A stretch of 64,000 nt of DNA from Chitinophaga dinghuensis (GTDB lineage Bacteria; Bacteroidota; Bacteroidia; Chitinophagales; Chitinophagaceae): assembly GCF_003259435.1 (NCBI RefSeq), contig NZ_QLMA01000003.1:62001-126000 (forward strand). The letters are read 5' to 3'. Every line of letters starts with the position of its first letter. Position 1 is the stretch's first letter. The position numbers were made by a program, and so were the translations under genes. Shown piece by piece: positions 1 to 7,994 of the stretch. Under the pieces are notes generated by a model. The model saw nothing but the letters and a program-made list of their open reading frames with translations, ran no database searches and had not been told where the DNA came from.

Positions 1-1
1 G

Positions 2-913
2 TTTGATGAGAAAAATCCCATCAACAACCTCCAATTATTGGCCTGTGGTACAACTTCTCCTGACCAGATGCTGCCTAACCACGCAGCGATGGTGCACGGT
101 TTGCTGAAATGCCAGCCTGTTGAACTTATTGCTGCTACCGGCGCTTGCGCTGCTGGTATGCAAGCCTTCAAATATGCCTGGATGTCTATCCGTTGCGGAA
201 ATACTTCCAATGCGGTAAGCACCGGTTCTGAGAAATTCTCTGCATGGATGCTGGCGGAAAAATTCCAGCCGGAAGCAGATGCACAGAAAGCCCTCGAACA
301 AAATGGTTTTATCGCCTTTGAAAAAGACTTCCTCCGCTGGATGCTCTCCGATGGCGCCAGTGCGGCCCTCTTCTCTGATAAACCAAATGAAGAAGGACTG
401 TCTCTCCGCGTAGACTGGGTGGAAATTGCTTCCTATGCCCATGAACTGGAAACATGTATGTATTCCGGCGCAATCAAAACGGATGATGGCGAAACCAAAG
501 GCTGGATTGAAATGACTCCCGACGAATGGGCGTTCCATAGCGTATTCTCCTTCAAACAGGATACCCGCCTGCTCGGAAAAAATATTGTTCCTTCCGGAGC
601 ACAAATGTGGAAACAACTCGTAGAGCGTTATAATATTAACCTCGATGAGATCGACTGGTTCCTGCCTCACCTCTCTTCTGAATTCTTCCGCCTTAAAATC
701 GAGGAGGAAATTAGCCGTATCGGCGTTCCTATTCCGCTGGATAAATGGTTTACCAACCTGGCGAATGTAGGTAACGTAGGTACTGCATCTCCTTACCTGA
801 TGCTGGAAGAACTGATGAATACCGGTCAACTGAAAAAAGGTCAGAAGATTGTGATGATGGTTCCGGAAAGTGCACGTTTCTCTTATGCTTACGCTCAGAT
901 CACTGTTGTGTAA
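2..913 (+). CDS. beta-ketoacyl-ACP synthase III-like enzyme (DarB-like), 5' end outside window
   Basis: Thiolase-fold condensing enzyme of the KAS III type, probably joining acyl or beta-keto chains in an aryl-polyene/dialkylresorcinol (flexirubin) pathway. The reading frame is open from the first bases, so the start lies upstream; 303 residues are visible of an expected 370 or so. The catalytic Cys sits in TGACAAG (codon at 146-148), the His in FLPHLSSEF, and the Asn/Gly element in NVGNVGTAS, the same order as the Cys-His-Asn triad of KAS III. It is followed after 24 bp by a small gene and then by BtrH-like, ABC exporter, ACP and ketosynthase genes, a neighbourhood I associate with flexirubin clusters of Bacteroidota. 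The family call is secure; the DarB role rests on context only. Confidence 0.8.
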   Translation, partial: FDEKNPINNLQLLACGTTSPDQMLPNHAAMVHGLLKCQPVELIAATGACAAGMQAFKYAWMSIRCGNTSNAVSTGSEKFSAWMLAEKFQPEADAQKALEQNGFIAFEKDFLRWMLSDGASAALFSDKPNEEGLSLRVDWVEIASYAHELETCMYSGAIKTDDGETKGWIEMTPDEWAFHSVFSFKQDTRLLGKNIVPSGAQMWKQLVERYNINLDEIDWFLPHLSSEFFRLKIEEEISRIGVPIPLDKWFTNLANVGNVGTASPYLMLEELMNTGQLKKGQKIVMMVPESARFSYAYAQITVV

Positions 914-937
914 GTATTCACCTTTAAAACTGCTGCC

Positions 938-1336
938 ATGAAAAAAGAGGAAGTACCACAGGATAGCGACAACCTCCATGAGGGTACATTCAAACAGATT
1001 ATGTATGCGGTGGATAACTCAGGAAGTTATGTGCAGGTGCAAAGTGCAGGCTGGGAGCCTGAAAACATCGCACTGGGACAGGCCTGGGAAGAAGTGAATC
1101 AACGAATAGAAGCTGCCAGGCAACGGGTGCTGACCGGAGAAATCAGTCCGGTAGCCTATTACATGGAAAAGAATATCATGGATTTGCCCCTGCTGGCAAA
1201 CTATGTAGGCAAATTCCAGTGGCAGGTAAAGCGACATATGAAACCCGCTGTATTCCGGCGACTCAGCCAGAAAATGTTGCAGCGCTATGCCGATGCTTTC
1301 AAGATTAGTATCTCAGATCTGCAGCAGATCAAATAA
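938..1336 (+). CDS. conserved hypothetical protein in pigment cluster
   Basis: A 132-residue cytoplasmic protein with no signal peptide or membrane segment. It is rich in charged and aromatic residues, with a helical middle (EEVNQRIEAARQRVLTGEIS) and a basic C-terminal half (QWQVKRHMKPAVFRRLS) that ends in a short helix-turn-helix-like stretch (YADAFKISISDLQQIK). I do not recognise a named domain. The start ATG at 938 is 24 bp after the upstream condensing-enzyme stop and the next gene begins 72 bp later, so it is probably co-transcribed with the pigment genes. A DNA-binding or accessory role is possible, but nothing in the sequence proves it. Confidence 0.7.
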   Translation: MKKEEVPQDSDNLHEGTFKQIMYAVDNSGSYVQVQSAGWEPENIALGQAWEEVNQRIEAARQRVLTGEISPVAYYMEKNIMDLPLLANYVGKFQWQVKRHMKPAVFRRLSQKMLQRYADAFKISISDLQQIK

Positions 1337-1408
1337 ATAAATCGCCAGTTTCAGACGGAGTTTCGATTACCGGAACTCCGTCTGATTCTTTGGGATATAT
1401 AAAATGTT

Positions 1409-2410
1409 ATGAACGATATTCAATTCCATCACTCACAAACAGCACACTGTGAAAGCGGTGTCATCTCCAATCTGCTGGGGCATCATGGCCTGAAAATCAG
1501 TGAACCAATGGCTTTCGGTATTGGAGCAGGCCTTTTCTTCGGCCACCTGCCGTTTGTGAAGGTGAATGGCGTGCCTGGAACAACCTACAGAATATGGCCT
1601 GGCGCTATATTCCAGCGTGTATGCGACCGGCTCGGTGTGAAAATGAAAGCGCAGAAGTTTAGCAGCCCCGAGAAAGGAATGGCCACTCTGGATGAAACTA
1701 TTGCTGCCGGAACCCCGGTAGGATTGCAATCCAGCGTTTATTATCTGCCTTATTTTCCTCCTTCTTACCGCTTCCATTTCAATGCGCATAACCTGGTTGT
1801 GTATGGAAAGAAAGACAATAATTATCTGGTCAGTGATCCGGTAATGGATACGGTGACGGAGATTGATCCGGAAAGCCTCATTCAGGCCCGCTTTGCGAAA
1901 GGGTTCCCTGCGCCTAAAGGAAAAATGTATTATCCTGTTAGCGTACCTACCCAGGTATCTTTCGAAAAACCGGTGATCGAAGGTATCAAGCAAACCTGCC
2001 ACTATATGTTGAAGGTACCAATACCCATGTTTGGCGTAGATGGTATCCGATTCCTGGCAAAGAGAGTAAAGAAATATCCGGAAAAACTGGACGACCGCCG
2101 TGCTGCCCTTTACCTGGGCAATATCATCCGTATGCAGGAAGAAATTGGTACTGGTGGCGCCGGATTCCGTTTTGTATATGCAGCCTTCCTGCAGGAAGCT
2201 GCCCCCATTCTCAAAAAACCGGAACTGGAAAAACTGGCGGGAGAACTCACGCAGATCGGTGATCTGTGGCGCAACTTCGCCTTTTCAGCAGGCCGCGTCT
2301 GCAAAAGTCGCAGTGCAGATAATACTTCCTATAGCGACCTGAGCGAAATGCTCTTCAGAACTGCTGCCGCCGAGGAAGCCTTTTTCCGTAAACTCAGTAA
2401 GGCAATTTAA
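1409..2410 (+). CDS. BtrH N-terminal domain protein (papain-like acyltransferase/peptidase fold)
   Basis: 333-residue protein resembling BtrH, the acyltransferase that moves an acyl group from an ACP to an amine in butirosin biosynthesis. The likely nucleophile is Cys14 in HCESGVISNLL; the partner His and Asp are probably in NAHNLVVYG and YLVSDPV, giving the Cys-His-Asp order of the papain-like fold. The C-terminal half (from about residue 190) is helical and would correspond to the DUF4872-type extension found with this domain. It lies 9 bp ahead of an ABC ATPase and within reach of an ACP gene, which fits acyl transfer from or release of an ACP-bound chain. The fold assignment is good; the substrate is unknown. 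Confidence 0.75.
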   Translation: MNDIQFHHSQTAHCESGVISNLLGHHGLKISEPMAFGIGAGLFFGHLPFVKVNGVPGTTYRIWPGAIFQRVCDRLGVKMKAQKFSSPEKGMATLDETIAAGTPVGLQSSVYYLPYFPPSYRFHFNAHNLVVYGKKDNNYLVSDPVMDTVTEIDPESLIQARFAKGFPAPKGKMYYPVSVPTQVSFEKPVIEGIKQTCHYMLKVPIPMFGVDGIRFLAKRVKKYPEKLDDRRAALYLGNIIRMQEEIGTGGAGFRFVYAAFLQEAAPILKKPELEKLAGELTQIGDLWRNFAFSAGRVCKSRSADNTSYSDLSEMLFRTAAAEEAFFRKLSKAI

Positions 2411-2419
2411 ATTTCAGAT

Positions 2420-3166
2420 ATGGCCGGCATTGTCGTAAAAGATTTGTATAAAACGTACAAAGGTGCAGAGGAACCAACGCTCAAAGGCCTTTCCTTCTCA
2501 TTTAGAGAGGGAAGCATTGCGGGCTTACTGGGACCTAACGGAGCTGGAAAAACCACCACCATTTCAATTATTTGCGGCCTGGTGCGTGCAAACGATGGCC
2601 AGGTATTGATCAATGATATGCCCCAGGATGCAGCGCATCGGGAACGTATCAAAAAGTTGATTGGCGTAGTGCCGCAAAGAATTGCACTTTATCCGCAACT
2701 GAGCGCAGTAGAAAACCTGACCTATTTCGGGAACCTCTATGGTTTCAAAGGAAAGGCACTGCTACAGCGGATTATGGAGTTACTGGAAGTATTCGGACTG
2801 GAGAAAAGCGCTCATAAAGAAATTTACAAATACTCCGGTGGTATGAAGCGCAGAGCTAATATCATCGCAGCTATATTACATAATCCATCCCTCCTTGTAT
2901 TGGATGAACCCACCGCAGGTGTGGACGTACAATCAAGAGGAATGATTCTGCAATTCCTGCGTGACTACAACCGTCAGGGCAACAGTATCCTGTATACGTC
3001 GCACCTGCTGGAAGAAGCACAATCATTATGCGAGGAGGTGGTAATTATGGATGAAGGACAGATGATTGTGCAAGGCAATCCGAAAGAGCTGATACAATCG
3101 CAGCCAACCTGTGATAACCTCGAAGATGTATTCCTGCACTATACCGGTCATGCCTTACGCGATTAA
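2420..3166 (+). CDS. ABC transporter ATP-binding protein
   Basis: 248-residue nucleotide-binding subunit of an ABC-2 type exporter. Walker A is GPNGAGKT at about residues 38-45, the signature is YSGGMKRR near 138, Walker B is LLVLDEPTAG near 158, and the H-loop His is in TSHLLEEA near 195. It is the single-domain CcmA/DrrA-like type. The gene starts 9 bp after the BtrH-like gene and ends 15 bp before the matching permease, so the pair is one transporter. Its place between lipid-like biosynthesis genes suggests export of the pigment, a precursor or a lipid to the envelope, by inference from context. Confidence 0.93.
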   Translation: MAGIVVKDLYKTYKGAEEPTLKGLSFSFREGSIAGLLGPNGAGKTTTISIICGLVRANDGQVLINDMPQDAAHRERIKKLIGVVPQRIALYPQLSAVENLTYFGNLYGFKGKALLQRIMELLEVFGLEKSAHKEIYKYSGGMKRRANIIAAILHNPSLLVLDEPTAGVDVQSRGMILQFLRDYNRQGNSILYTSHLLEEAQSLCEEVVIMDEGQMIVQGNPKELIQSQPTCDNLEDVFLHYTGHALRD

Positions 3167-3181
3167 CACTATTTTAGATTC

Positions 3182-4477
3182 ATGCTACGGTTACTGGCTA
3201 CTATAAGAAAAGAATGGCAATTACTGGTTCGCGATAAAACAGGACTCACCCTGCTTTTCGTGATGCCTGTAGTGTTGATTACTGTGATGGCCTTGATCCA
3301 GGATGCGCCGTTTAAAGATTATCAGGAAGTAAAATTTGATATCCTGACGGTAGACAACGATCATGGCCGCCTCGGACGTTCCATCAGGGAAGGACTTGAG
3401 GTAGGAGGACAATTCCGCATCATTGATTCCCTTGACGGCCAACCGCTGACCACAGAGAAGGCCCGACAGTTGGTCAATGACGGTACTTACAAAATCAGTA
3501 TCATCATTCCGTCCGGCGCTACTGGCTCTATTGTCAGCAATGCCAACAGAATTGTGAATGATATTTCCCATCGGATGGGCATGACCCTTGCCCTGCCGGT
3601 GAAAAAAGGAAGCGATTCCCTGAATGTTGTTGTATATTTTGATCCTGCTGCGAAGAAAGCCTTCAAAGGTGCAATCCATCAGGCAATTGATAATTTCCTG
3701 ACACAGGTGGAAACAGATATGTTATTGGGTCGGATTCGTCAGGAATTAAGAAGTAAAGACACTACTGTCACAGCAGCGTCGGATACGCTCCCGATAAAGC
3801 TACAGGCAGTAGGATTAAAAGAAGAATCTACCGGTACCGGCCAGCAGATAGACGTGATTTCCAACTCTGTACAGCATAACGTACCTGCATGGAGCATTTT
3901 CGCGATGTTTTTCATTGTGATACCTATTGCAGGAAATATGATCAGAGAAAGGGAAGATGGTAGTCTGCTGAGAATGAAGCTGATACCTGGTTCTTACCTG
4001 GAAATCCTGGCGGGGAAAATGTTGTTTTTTGTAGGCATTTGTGTCGTACAATTCTACTGCATGATGCTCGTAGGCATTTACATTATGCCATTGCTGGATT
4101 TACCAAGGCTGGTAATGGGCCGGGATGCAGGAGCCACCTTGCTGGTAGCTTCGGCCATAGGCCTGGCAGCCACTTCTTATGGCATTCTTATTGGCACATT
4201 GTTTAAGACGCCTAACCAGGCCTTGAATTTTGGCGCTATTTCCATTGTGATACTCTCTGCCATTGGCGGAATCTGGATTCCCCTGGAAATCATGCCCATG
4301 AAAATGCAGGTAGTGGGGCGTTTGTCGCCGCTTAGCTGGGGCCTGGATGCCATCAACGACATATATCTCCGGAACGGCAATATTGCCTATGTGTGGAAGA
4401 ATGTCTTGCGCTTAATGCTGACAGGATTGACTATGCTGGCAATTGCGGGATATGTGGAAAAAAGAAGAATGAACTAG
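3182..4477 (+). CDS. ABC-2 type transporter permease
   Basis: 431-residue inner-membrane permease partnering the preceding ATPase. One transmembrane helix near residues 20-39 is followed by a soluble domain of about 190 residues facing the periplasm, and then a block of five or so helices from about residue 236 to the C-terminus (AWSIFAMFFIVIPIAGN onward). This is the layout of ABC2_membrane_3/YhgE-like permeases. The conserved REREDGSLLRMKLIPGS segment after the second helix is the coupling region typical of the ABC-2 family. A gap of 92 bp separates it from the ACP gene and may contain a weak promoter. Confidence 0.9.
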   Translation: MLRLLATIRKEWQLLVRDKTGLTLLFVMPVVLITVMALIQDAPFKDYQEVKFDILTVDNDHGRLGRSIREGLEVGGQFRIIDSLDGQPLTTEKARQLVNDGTYKISIIIPSGATGSIVSNANRIVNDISHRMGMTLALPVKKGSDSLNVVVYFDPAAKKAFKGAIHQAIDNFLTQVETDMLLGRIRQELRSKDTTVTAASDTLPIKLQAVGLKEESTGTGQQIDVISNSVQHNVPAWSIFAMFFIVIPIAGNMIREREDGSLLRMKLIPGSYLEILAGKMLFFVGICVVQFYCMMLVGIYIMPLLDLPRLVMGRDAGATLLVASAIGLAATSYGILIGTLFKTPNQALNFGAISIVILSAIGGIWIPLEIMPMKMQVVGRLSPLSWGLDAINDIYLRNGNIAYVWKNVLRLMLTGLTMLAIAGYVEKRRMN

Positions 4478-4569
4478 TAAATATTTTCAAAACAGTCCTA
4501 AAACTGTATTTTTACCACTTAACATGGGCTTCTGCTGTTAGCAACGACAGTTGATAAACCTACAACATT

Positions 4570-4830
4570 ATGGAAGAATTAAAAAAGAAACTGAAAGAAC
4601 AGATTATCGAAGCATTAAACCTGCAAGACACTAAACCAGAAGATATTGACGACAATGCGCCGTTATTTGGGGAAGGTCTGGGTCTGGACAGCATTGACTC
4701 TCTGGAGCTGATGGTATTGCTGGAAAGACAATATGGCATCAAAGTGGAAGATCCACGTGAAGGTCGTAAAATCCTTCAGTCTGTTCAGTCAATGGCCGAA
4801 TTCATTCAGTCCAAACAACAACCCGCTTAA
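4570..4830 (+). CDS. acyl carrier protein
   Basis: 86-residue acidic acyl carrier protein. The phosphopantetheine attachment serine is in GLGLDSIDSLEL, the standard DSxxS/L motif at the start of helix 2, and the overall three- to four-helix pattern is intact. It probably carries the growing chain made by the neighbouring condensing enzymes; it is a specialised ACP rather than the housekeeping AcpP, because it sits between an exporter and a ketosynthase instead of next to fabF/rnc. The next gene starts 13 bp downstream. Confidence 0.93.
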   Translation: MEELKKKLKEQIIEALNLQDTKPEDIDDNAPLFGEGLGLDSIDSLELMVLLERQYGIKVEDPREGRKILQSVQSMAEFIQSKQQPA

Positions 4831-4843
4831 GTAATTCAGCTAC

Positions 4844-6058
4844 ATGGCGGAAAGAGTGTTTATAACTGGGATGGGAATGGTCACCGCCATAGGTGATAAC
4901 GTAGCCGAAAATCTGCAGCATCTGCGTCAACAGAAGAGTGGACTGGGATTTACCGACTATATTGATACTATTTACAAACAGGTATTGCCGGTAGGTGAAA
5001 TAAAGTTATCCAACAAGGCTTTATTTGACAAGACCGGCATTCCTGTACAGCATGGTTTCACCCGCACCACATTACTGGGACTGGCAGCAATGCAGGAAGC
5101 CCTGCAACAGGCAGGAATCAGTGATGTATCCGCTACCCCTACCGGGTTCATTAACGCCAGTACCGTGGGTGGGATGTGCGATACGGAGAAAGTCTATTTC
5201 GACCTGATCAATCCAGATAAAGAAGGCGATTTTATACAGAGTATCAATACCCTGGACTGTGCCGACTGTACCCAGCGTATTGCTGATACAATTGGATTCC
5301 ACGATCATATTGCCACTATCAGTACGGCCTGTTCTTCCTCTGCGAACGCCTTGATGTTTGGCGCGCGTATGATTAAGCATGGTATGTATCAGCGGATGGT
5401 CTGCGGAGGAACAGAAGCGCTGACACGATTTACCCTCAATGGCTTCAATTCGTTGAAGAATGTGGATAAGCAGTTTTGCCGGCCTTTCGACAATCAGCGT
5501 ACCGGATTGAATCTGGGAGAAGGAGCCGCTTACCTCGTATTGGAAAGTGAATCTTTTGCCCGTGCCAACAACAGTACTATCCTGGCAGAACTGAGTGGAT
5601 ACTGCAATGCTAACGAAGCATTTCATCCTACCTCTCCTTCACCGGAAGGGGATGGCGCTTATGCCGCTATGAAAAATGCGCTGGCAATGAGTGGTCGCTC
5701 GCTGGAAGAGGTACAGTATGTAAATGTGCATGGCACAGCCACCCTTAATAATGATGTTTCAGAAGGGCGCGCATTGGAGCGATTGTTTGGTACAAAAGTG
5801 CCTCCGTTTAGTTCCACCAAACCTTTCACGGGGCATACACTGGCTGCGGCAGGCGCAATAGAAGCCATCTATTCTGTGCTGGCTATACAAAACGGGATCA
5901 TCTTTCCTAATCTCAATTTCTCAGAGAAAATGGAAGAACTCAGCATTATTCCTGTGATGGAATTGAAGGAAGGAGTCCTGATTAAAAATGTTATTTCAAA
6001 TTCTTTTGGCTTCGGAGGTAACAATGCCTCCCTGGTACTCAGCAAGTATGAAGGTTAA
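4844..6058 (+). CDS. beta-ketoacyl-ACP synthase, KAS I/II type
   Basis: 404-residue elongating ketosynthase. The catalytic triad is complete: Cys163 in STACSSSANAL, His296 in NVHGTAT and His331 in FTGHTLAAAGA, with the C-terminal glycine-rich NSFGFGGNNAS loop present. It would condense ACP-bound acyl chains with malonyl-ACP in pigment chain building. The 3' end overlaps the next gene by 11 bp, suggesting translational coupling; that next protein is a catalytically dead relative, so the two may form a KS/chain-length-factor-like heterodimer, as in type II polyketide and aryl-polyene systems. Confidence 0.92.
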   Translation: MAERVFITGMGMVTAIGDNVAENLQHLRQQKSGLGFTDYIDTIYKQVLPVGEIKLSNKALFDKTGIPVQHGFTRTTLLGLAAMQEALQQAGISDVSATPTGFINASTVGGMCDTEKVYFDLINPDKEGDFIQSINTLDCADCTQRIADTIGFHDHIATISTACSSSANALMFGARMIKHGMYQRMVCGGTEALTRFTLNGFNSLKNVDKQFCRPFDNQRTGLNLGEGAAYLVLESESFARANNSTILAELSGYCNANEAFHPTSPSPEGDGAYAAMKNALAMSGRSLEEVQYVNVHGTATLNNDVSEGRALERLFGTKVPPFSSTKPFTGHTLAAAGAIEAIYSVLAIQNGIIFPNLNFSEKMEELSIIPVMELKEGVLIKNVISNSFGFGGNNASLVLSKYEG

Positions 6059-7088
6059 GTGTTATATTCAGGGAATGGCGGCTATCTCTCCCCAATCTAC
6101 TTTTGAGGGAGATATTATCAATATGCCATTGGTGCGTACAGAAAGCAACCGTCTGGCTTGCATAGAGCCTGATTACAAGCCGTATATACCTGCAAACAGT
6201 CTCCGTAGAATGTCCCGCATTCTGAAAATGGGGCTGACCGCAGCGCTGAAATGCCTGGCTGTTAGCGGCGTTTCCACACCGGGGCCTATTGTCACTGGTA
6301 CTGGAAAAGGTAGCTTACAGGATACAGAAAAATTCATTAAGGAAATAGAGCAGTATAAAGAAACTGCTTTGAATCCTACTCCATTTATTCAGTCGACTTA
6401 CAATTCCGTTAACGGACTGATTGCGCTGCAACAGCAGGGCACCGACTATAACAACACTTTTGTTCACAGAGGATTTTCTTTTGAAAATGCATTGATCGAC
6501 AGCCTGATGCTGTTGCAGGAAGGCTATTCTCATACGCTTACGGGCGCATTTGAAGAAATTACTCCAGAGCATTTTTATATTAAGAGCCGCATTGGACATT
6601 GGAGAGCAGATCCTGTTGCCAACATCGATTTGTTAAACACGAATCTTCCAGGAACTATTGCAGGAGAAGGCAGTACTTTTTTTGTTTTAGGGGCCAAGGC
6701 GGATGCTAATTCCATTGCTGCTTTGAGCGCATGTAAGCTGTTGTATAAACCATCTGCAGCGCAATTAACTGCTACGCTGCAGGAACTGGGATCAGACGCT
6801 GATCTGATTATCAGTGGCGCTAATGGCGACAGCAATCATGCTCATTATTATCAGTTGCTCCAAGATGTGCTCCCACAGCCATCTATTCCTTTCAAACATC
6901 TCTCCGGAGAATACGATACAGCAGGCGCCTTTGCACTCTGGCTGGCGGCCTCATTGCTGAAGGCAGGTAGTATTCCTGCGGAATTATTTCCAATGGTACC
7001 GCAGTTCCCTACAGATTTTAAGAAGATTGTGATTTATAATCATTTTTATGGGGAGCAGCATACAGTGATGGTGGTGGAGAAGGTGTAA
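6048..7088 (+). CDS. ketosynthase-like protein lacking catalytic residues (chain-length-factor-like)
   Basis: 346-residue homologue of the preceding ketosynthase with its active site erased. Aligning by eye, the Cys position is Gly142 (RGFSFENAL against ACSSSANAL), the first His becomes Asn (GANGDSN against VHGTAT) and the second His becomes Glu (LSGEYDTAGA against FTGHTLAAAGA). I placed the start at the ATG at 6048, which gives an N-terminus (MKVKCYIQGM) like a ketosynthase; an upstream in-frame ATG at 5988 lies deep inside the previous gene. In type II systems a dead partner sets chain length or stabilises the active subunit; that role here is inference. It is the last gene before a terminator. 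Confidence 0.8.
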   Translation: MKVKCYIQGMAAISPQSTFEGDIINMPLVRTESNRLACIEPDYKPYIPANSLRRMSRILKMGLTAALKCLAVSGVSTPGPIVTGTGKGSLQDTEKFIKEIEQYKETALNPTPFIQSTYNSVNGLIALQQQGTDYNNTFVHRGFSFENALIDSLMLLQEGYSHTLTGAFEEITPEHFYIKSRIGHWRADPVANIDLLNTNLPGTIAGEGSTFFVLGAKADANSIAALSACKLLYKPSAAQLTATLQELGSDADLIISGANGDSNHAHYYQLLQDVLPQPSIPFKHLSGEYDTAGAFALWLAASLLKAGSIPAELFPMVPQFPTDFKKIVIYNHFYGEQHTVMVVEKV

Positions 7089-7163
7089 ATCAACCTCTTT
7101 TTTGAGCATCCGCTACATTCACCGCTGAAATATCAATCAGGTTAACTCAACGAATAAACTATT

Positions 7164-7183
7164 AGGGGCTTTGCCCCTTTTTT
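7164..7183 (+). terminator. rho-independent terminator of the pigment cluster
   Basis: Six-base-pair stem aggggc/gcccct with a TTT loop, followed by a run of T. It lies 75 bp after the last cluster gene and marks the end of the operon. Confidence 0.8.
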
Positions 7184-7308
7184 CATGTCATATCAATTTA
7201 TCTCACCGCACATTAGTAATTTTTTAACTATACGTTGATTAAACAATTGATGTCGATGGAAGTCTATCATAACTATAATTTATTTATCATATTAAATTAC
7301 TCTTTATT

Positions 7309-7866
7309 ATGAAGAATCTCTCCATCCTCCTGTCAACTTTGGCTTTAGGCCTGCTATCTTTTGAGGCTAATGCACAAAATCATCGCGCTAATCATGACCG
7401 TGCTGATATTCGCCACGATCGTGCAGATATCCACCATGATAACAACGCAATAAATAACACCAAAAAAGATATCAGCAATGATCGCAAAGATGTAAAACAC
7501 GATAATAATGATATCAATCATGACAGAAAAGATATTAGCCACGATAAGAAAGATCTGCACAAAGATTACAGCGATGCATATAAAGATAAACAAGACATCG
7601 CCCGTGATAAGAAGTCAGGCGATAAAGCTGATCTGGCAAAAGATAGAGCTGATTTGAAAAAAGATTACAAGGATATCGGTCACGATAAAAATGATACCCG
7701 CCACGACAGGAAAGATCTTTCCAGTGATATACAAGACAGAAACAAGGATGCAAAAGACGTTCAGCAGGATAAACGCAAGTTGAACCGTGAAAGAAAAGAC
7801 AGAAATAAAGATGAAAAAGATCTGCAGCACGATAAAAAAGATCTTCAACATGATGCTGGCAATTAA
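7309..7866 (+). CDS. secreted heptad-repeat protein rich in Asp, Lys and His
   Basis: 185-residue exported protein. A Sec signal peptide (residues 1-22, ending FEANA) is followed by about 21 copies of a seven-residue unit of consensus x-[HK]-D-[RK]-[KA]-D-[IL], with one break near DKKSGDKAD. Only one hydrophobic residue occurs per heptad, so this is not a normal coiled coil; a single charged helix, a metal- or calcium-binding surface, or a stress-protective disordered protein are all possible. Low-complexity repeats of this D-R-K-D type occur in other Bacteroidota proteins of unknown role. Upstream (7184-7308) is AT-rich and probably holds its promoter; a strong terminator follows. No function can be assigned. 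Confidence 0.85.
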   Translation: MKNLSILLSTLALGLLSFEANAQNHRANHDRADIRHDRADIHHDNNAINNTKKDISNDRKDVKHDNNDINHDRKDISHDKKDLHKDYSDAYKDKQDIARDKKSGDKADLAKDRADLKKDYKDIGHDKNDTRHDRKDLSSDIQDRNKDAKDVQQDKRKLNRERKDRNKDEKDLQHDKKDLQHDAGN

Positions 7867-7891
7867 TAATTCTATCGAGTAAAATTACTTA

Positions 7892-7934
7892 ACATTAAAA
7901 AGTAGGCGCAGTTTCTGCGCCTACTTTTTAATGT
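7892..7934. terminator. bidirectional terminator hairpin
   Basis: Perfect 20-bp stem (7892-7911 with 7915-7934) with a TTT loop; A-rich on one side and T-rich on the other, so it can stop transcription in both directions between the repeat protein and the converging carboxypeptidase. Confidence 0.85.
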
Positions 7935-7994
7935 CTCATGCATGTGGTAACAGCTCTGGGGTACGGTGGTGAGAGGAAAATAGAGCGGGGATTC

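Noticed and set aside
35..979. Long minus-strand open frame opposite the KAS III-like gene
   Set aside because: It is antisense to a clearly real gene and has no recognisable protein features.
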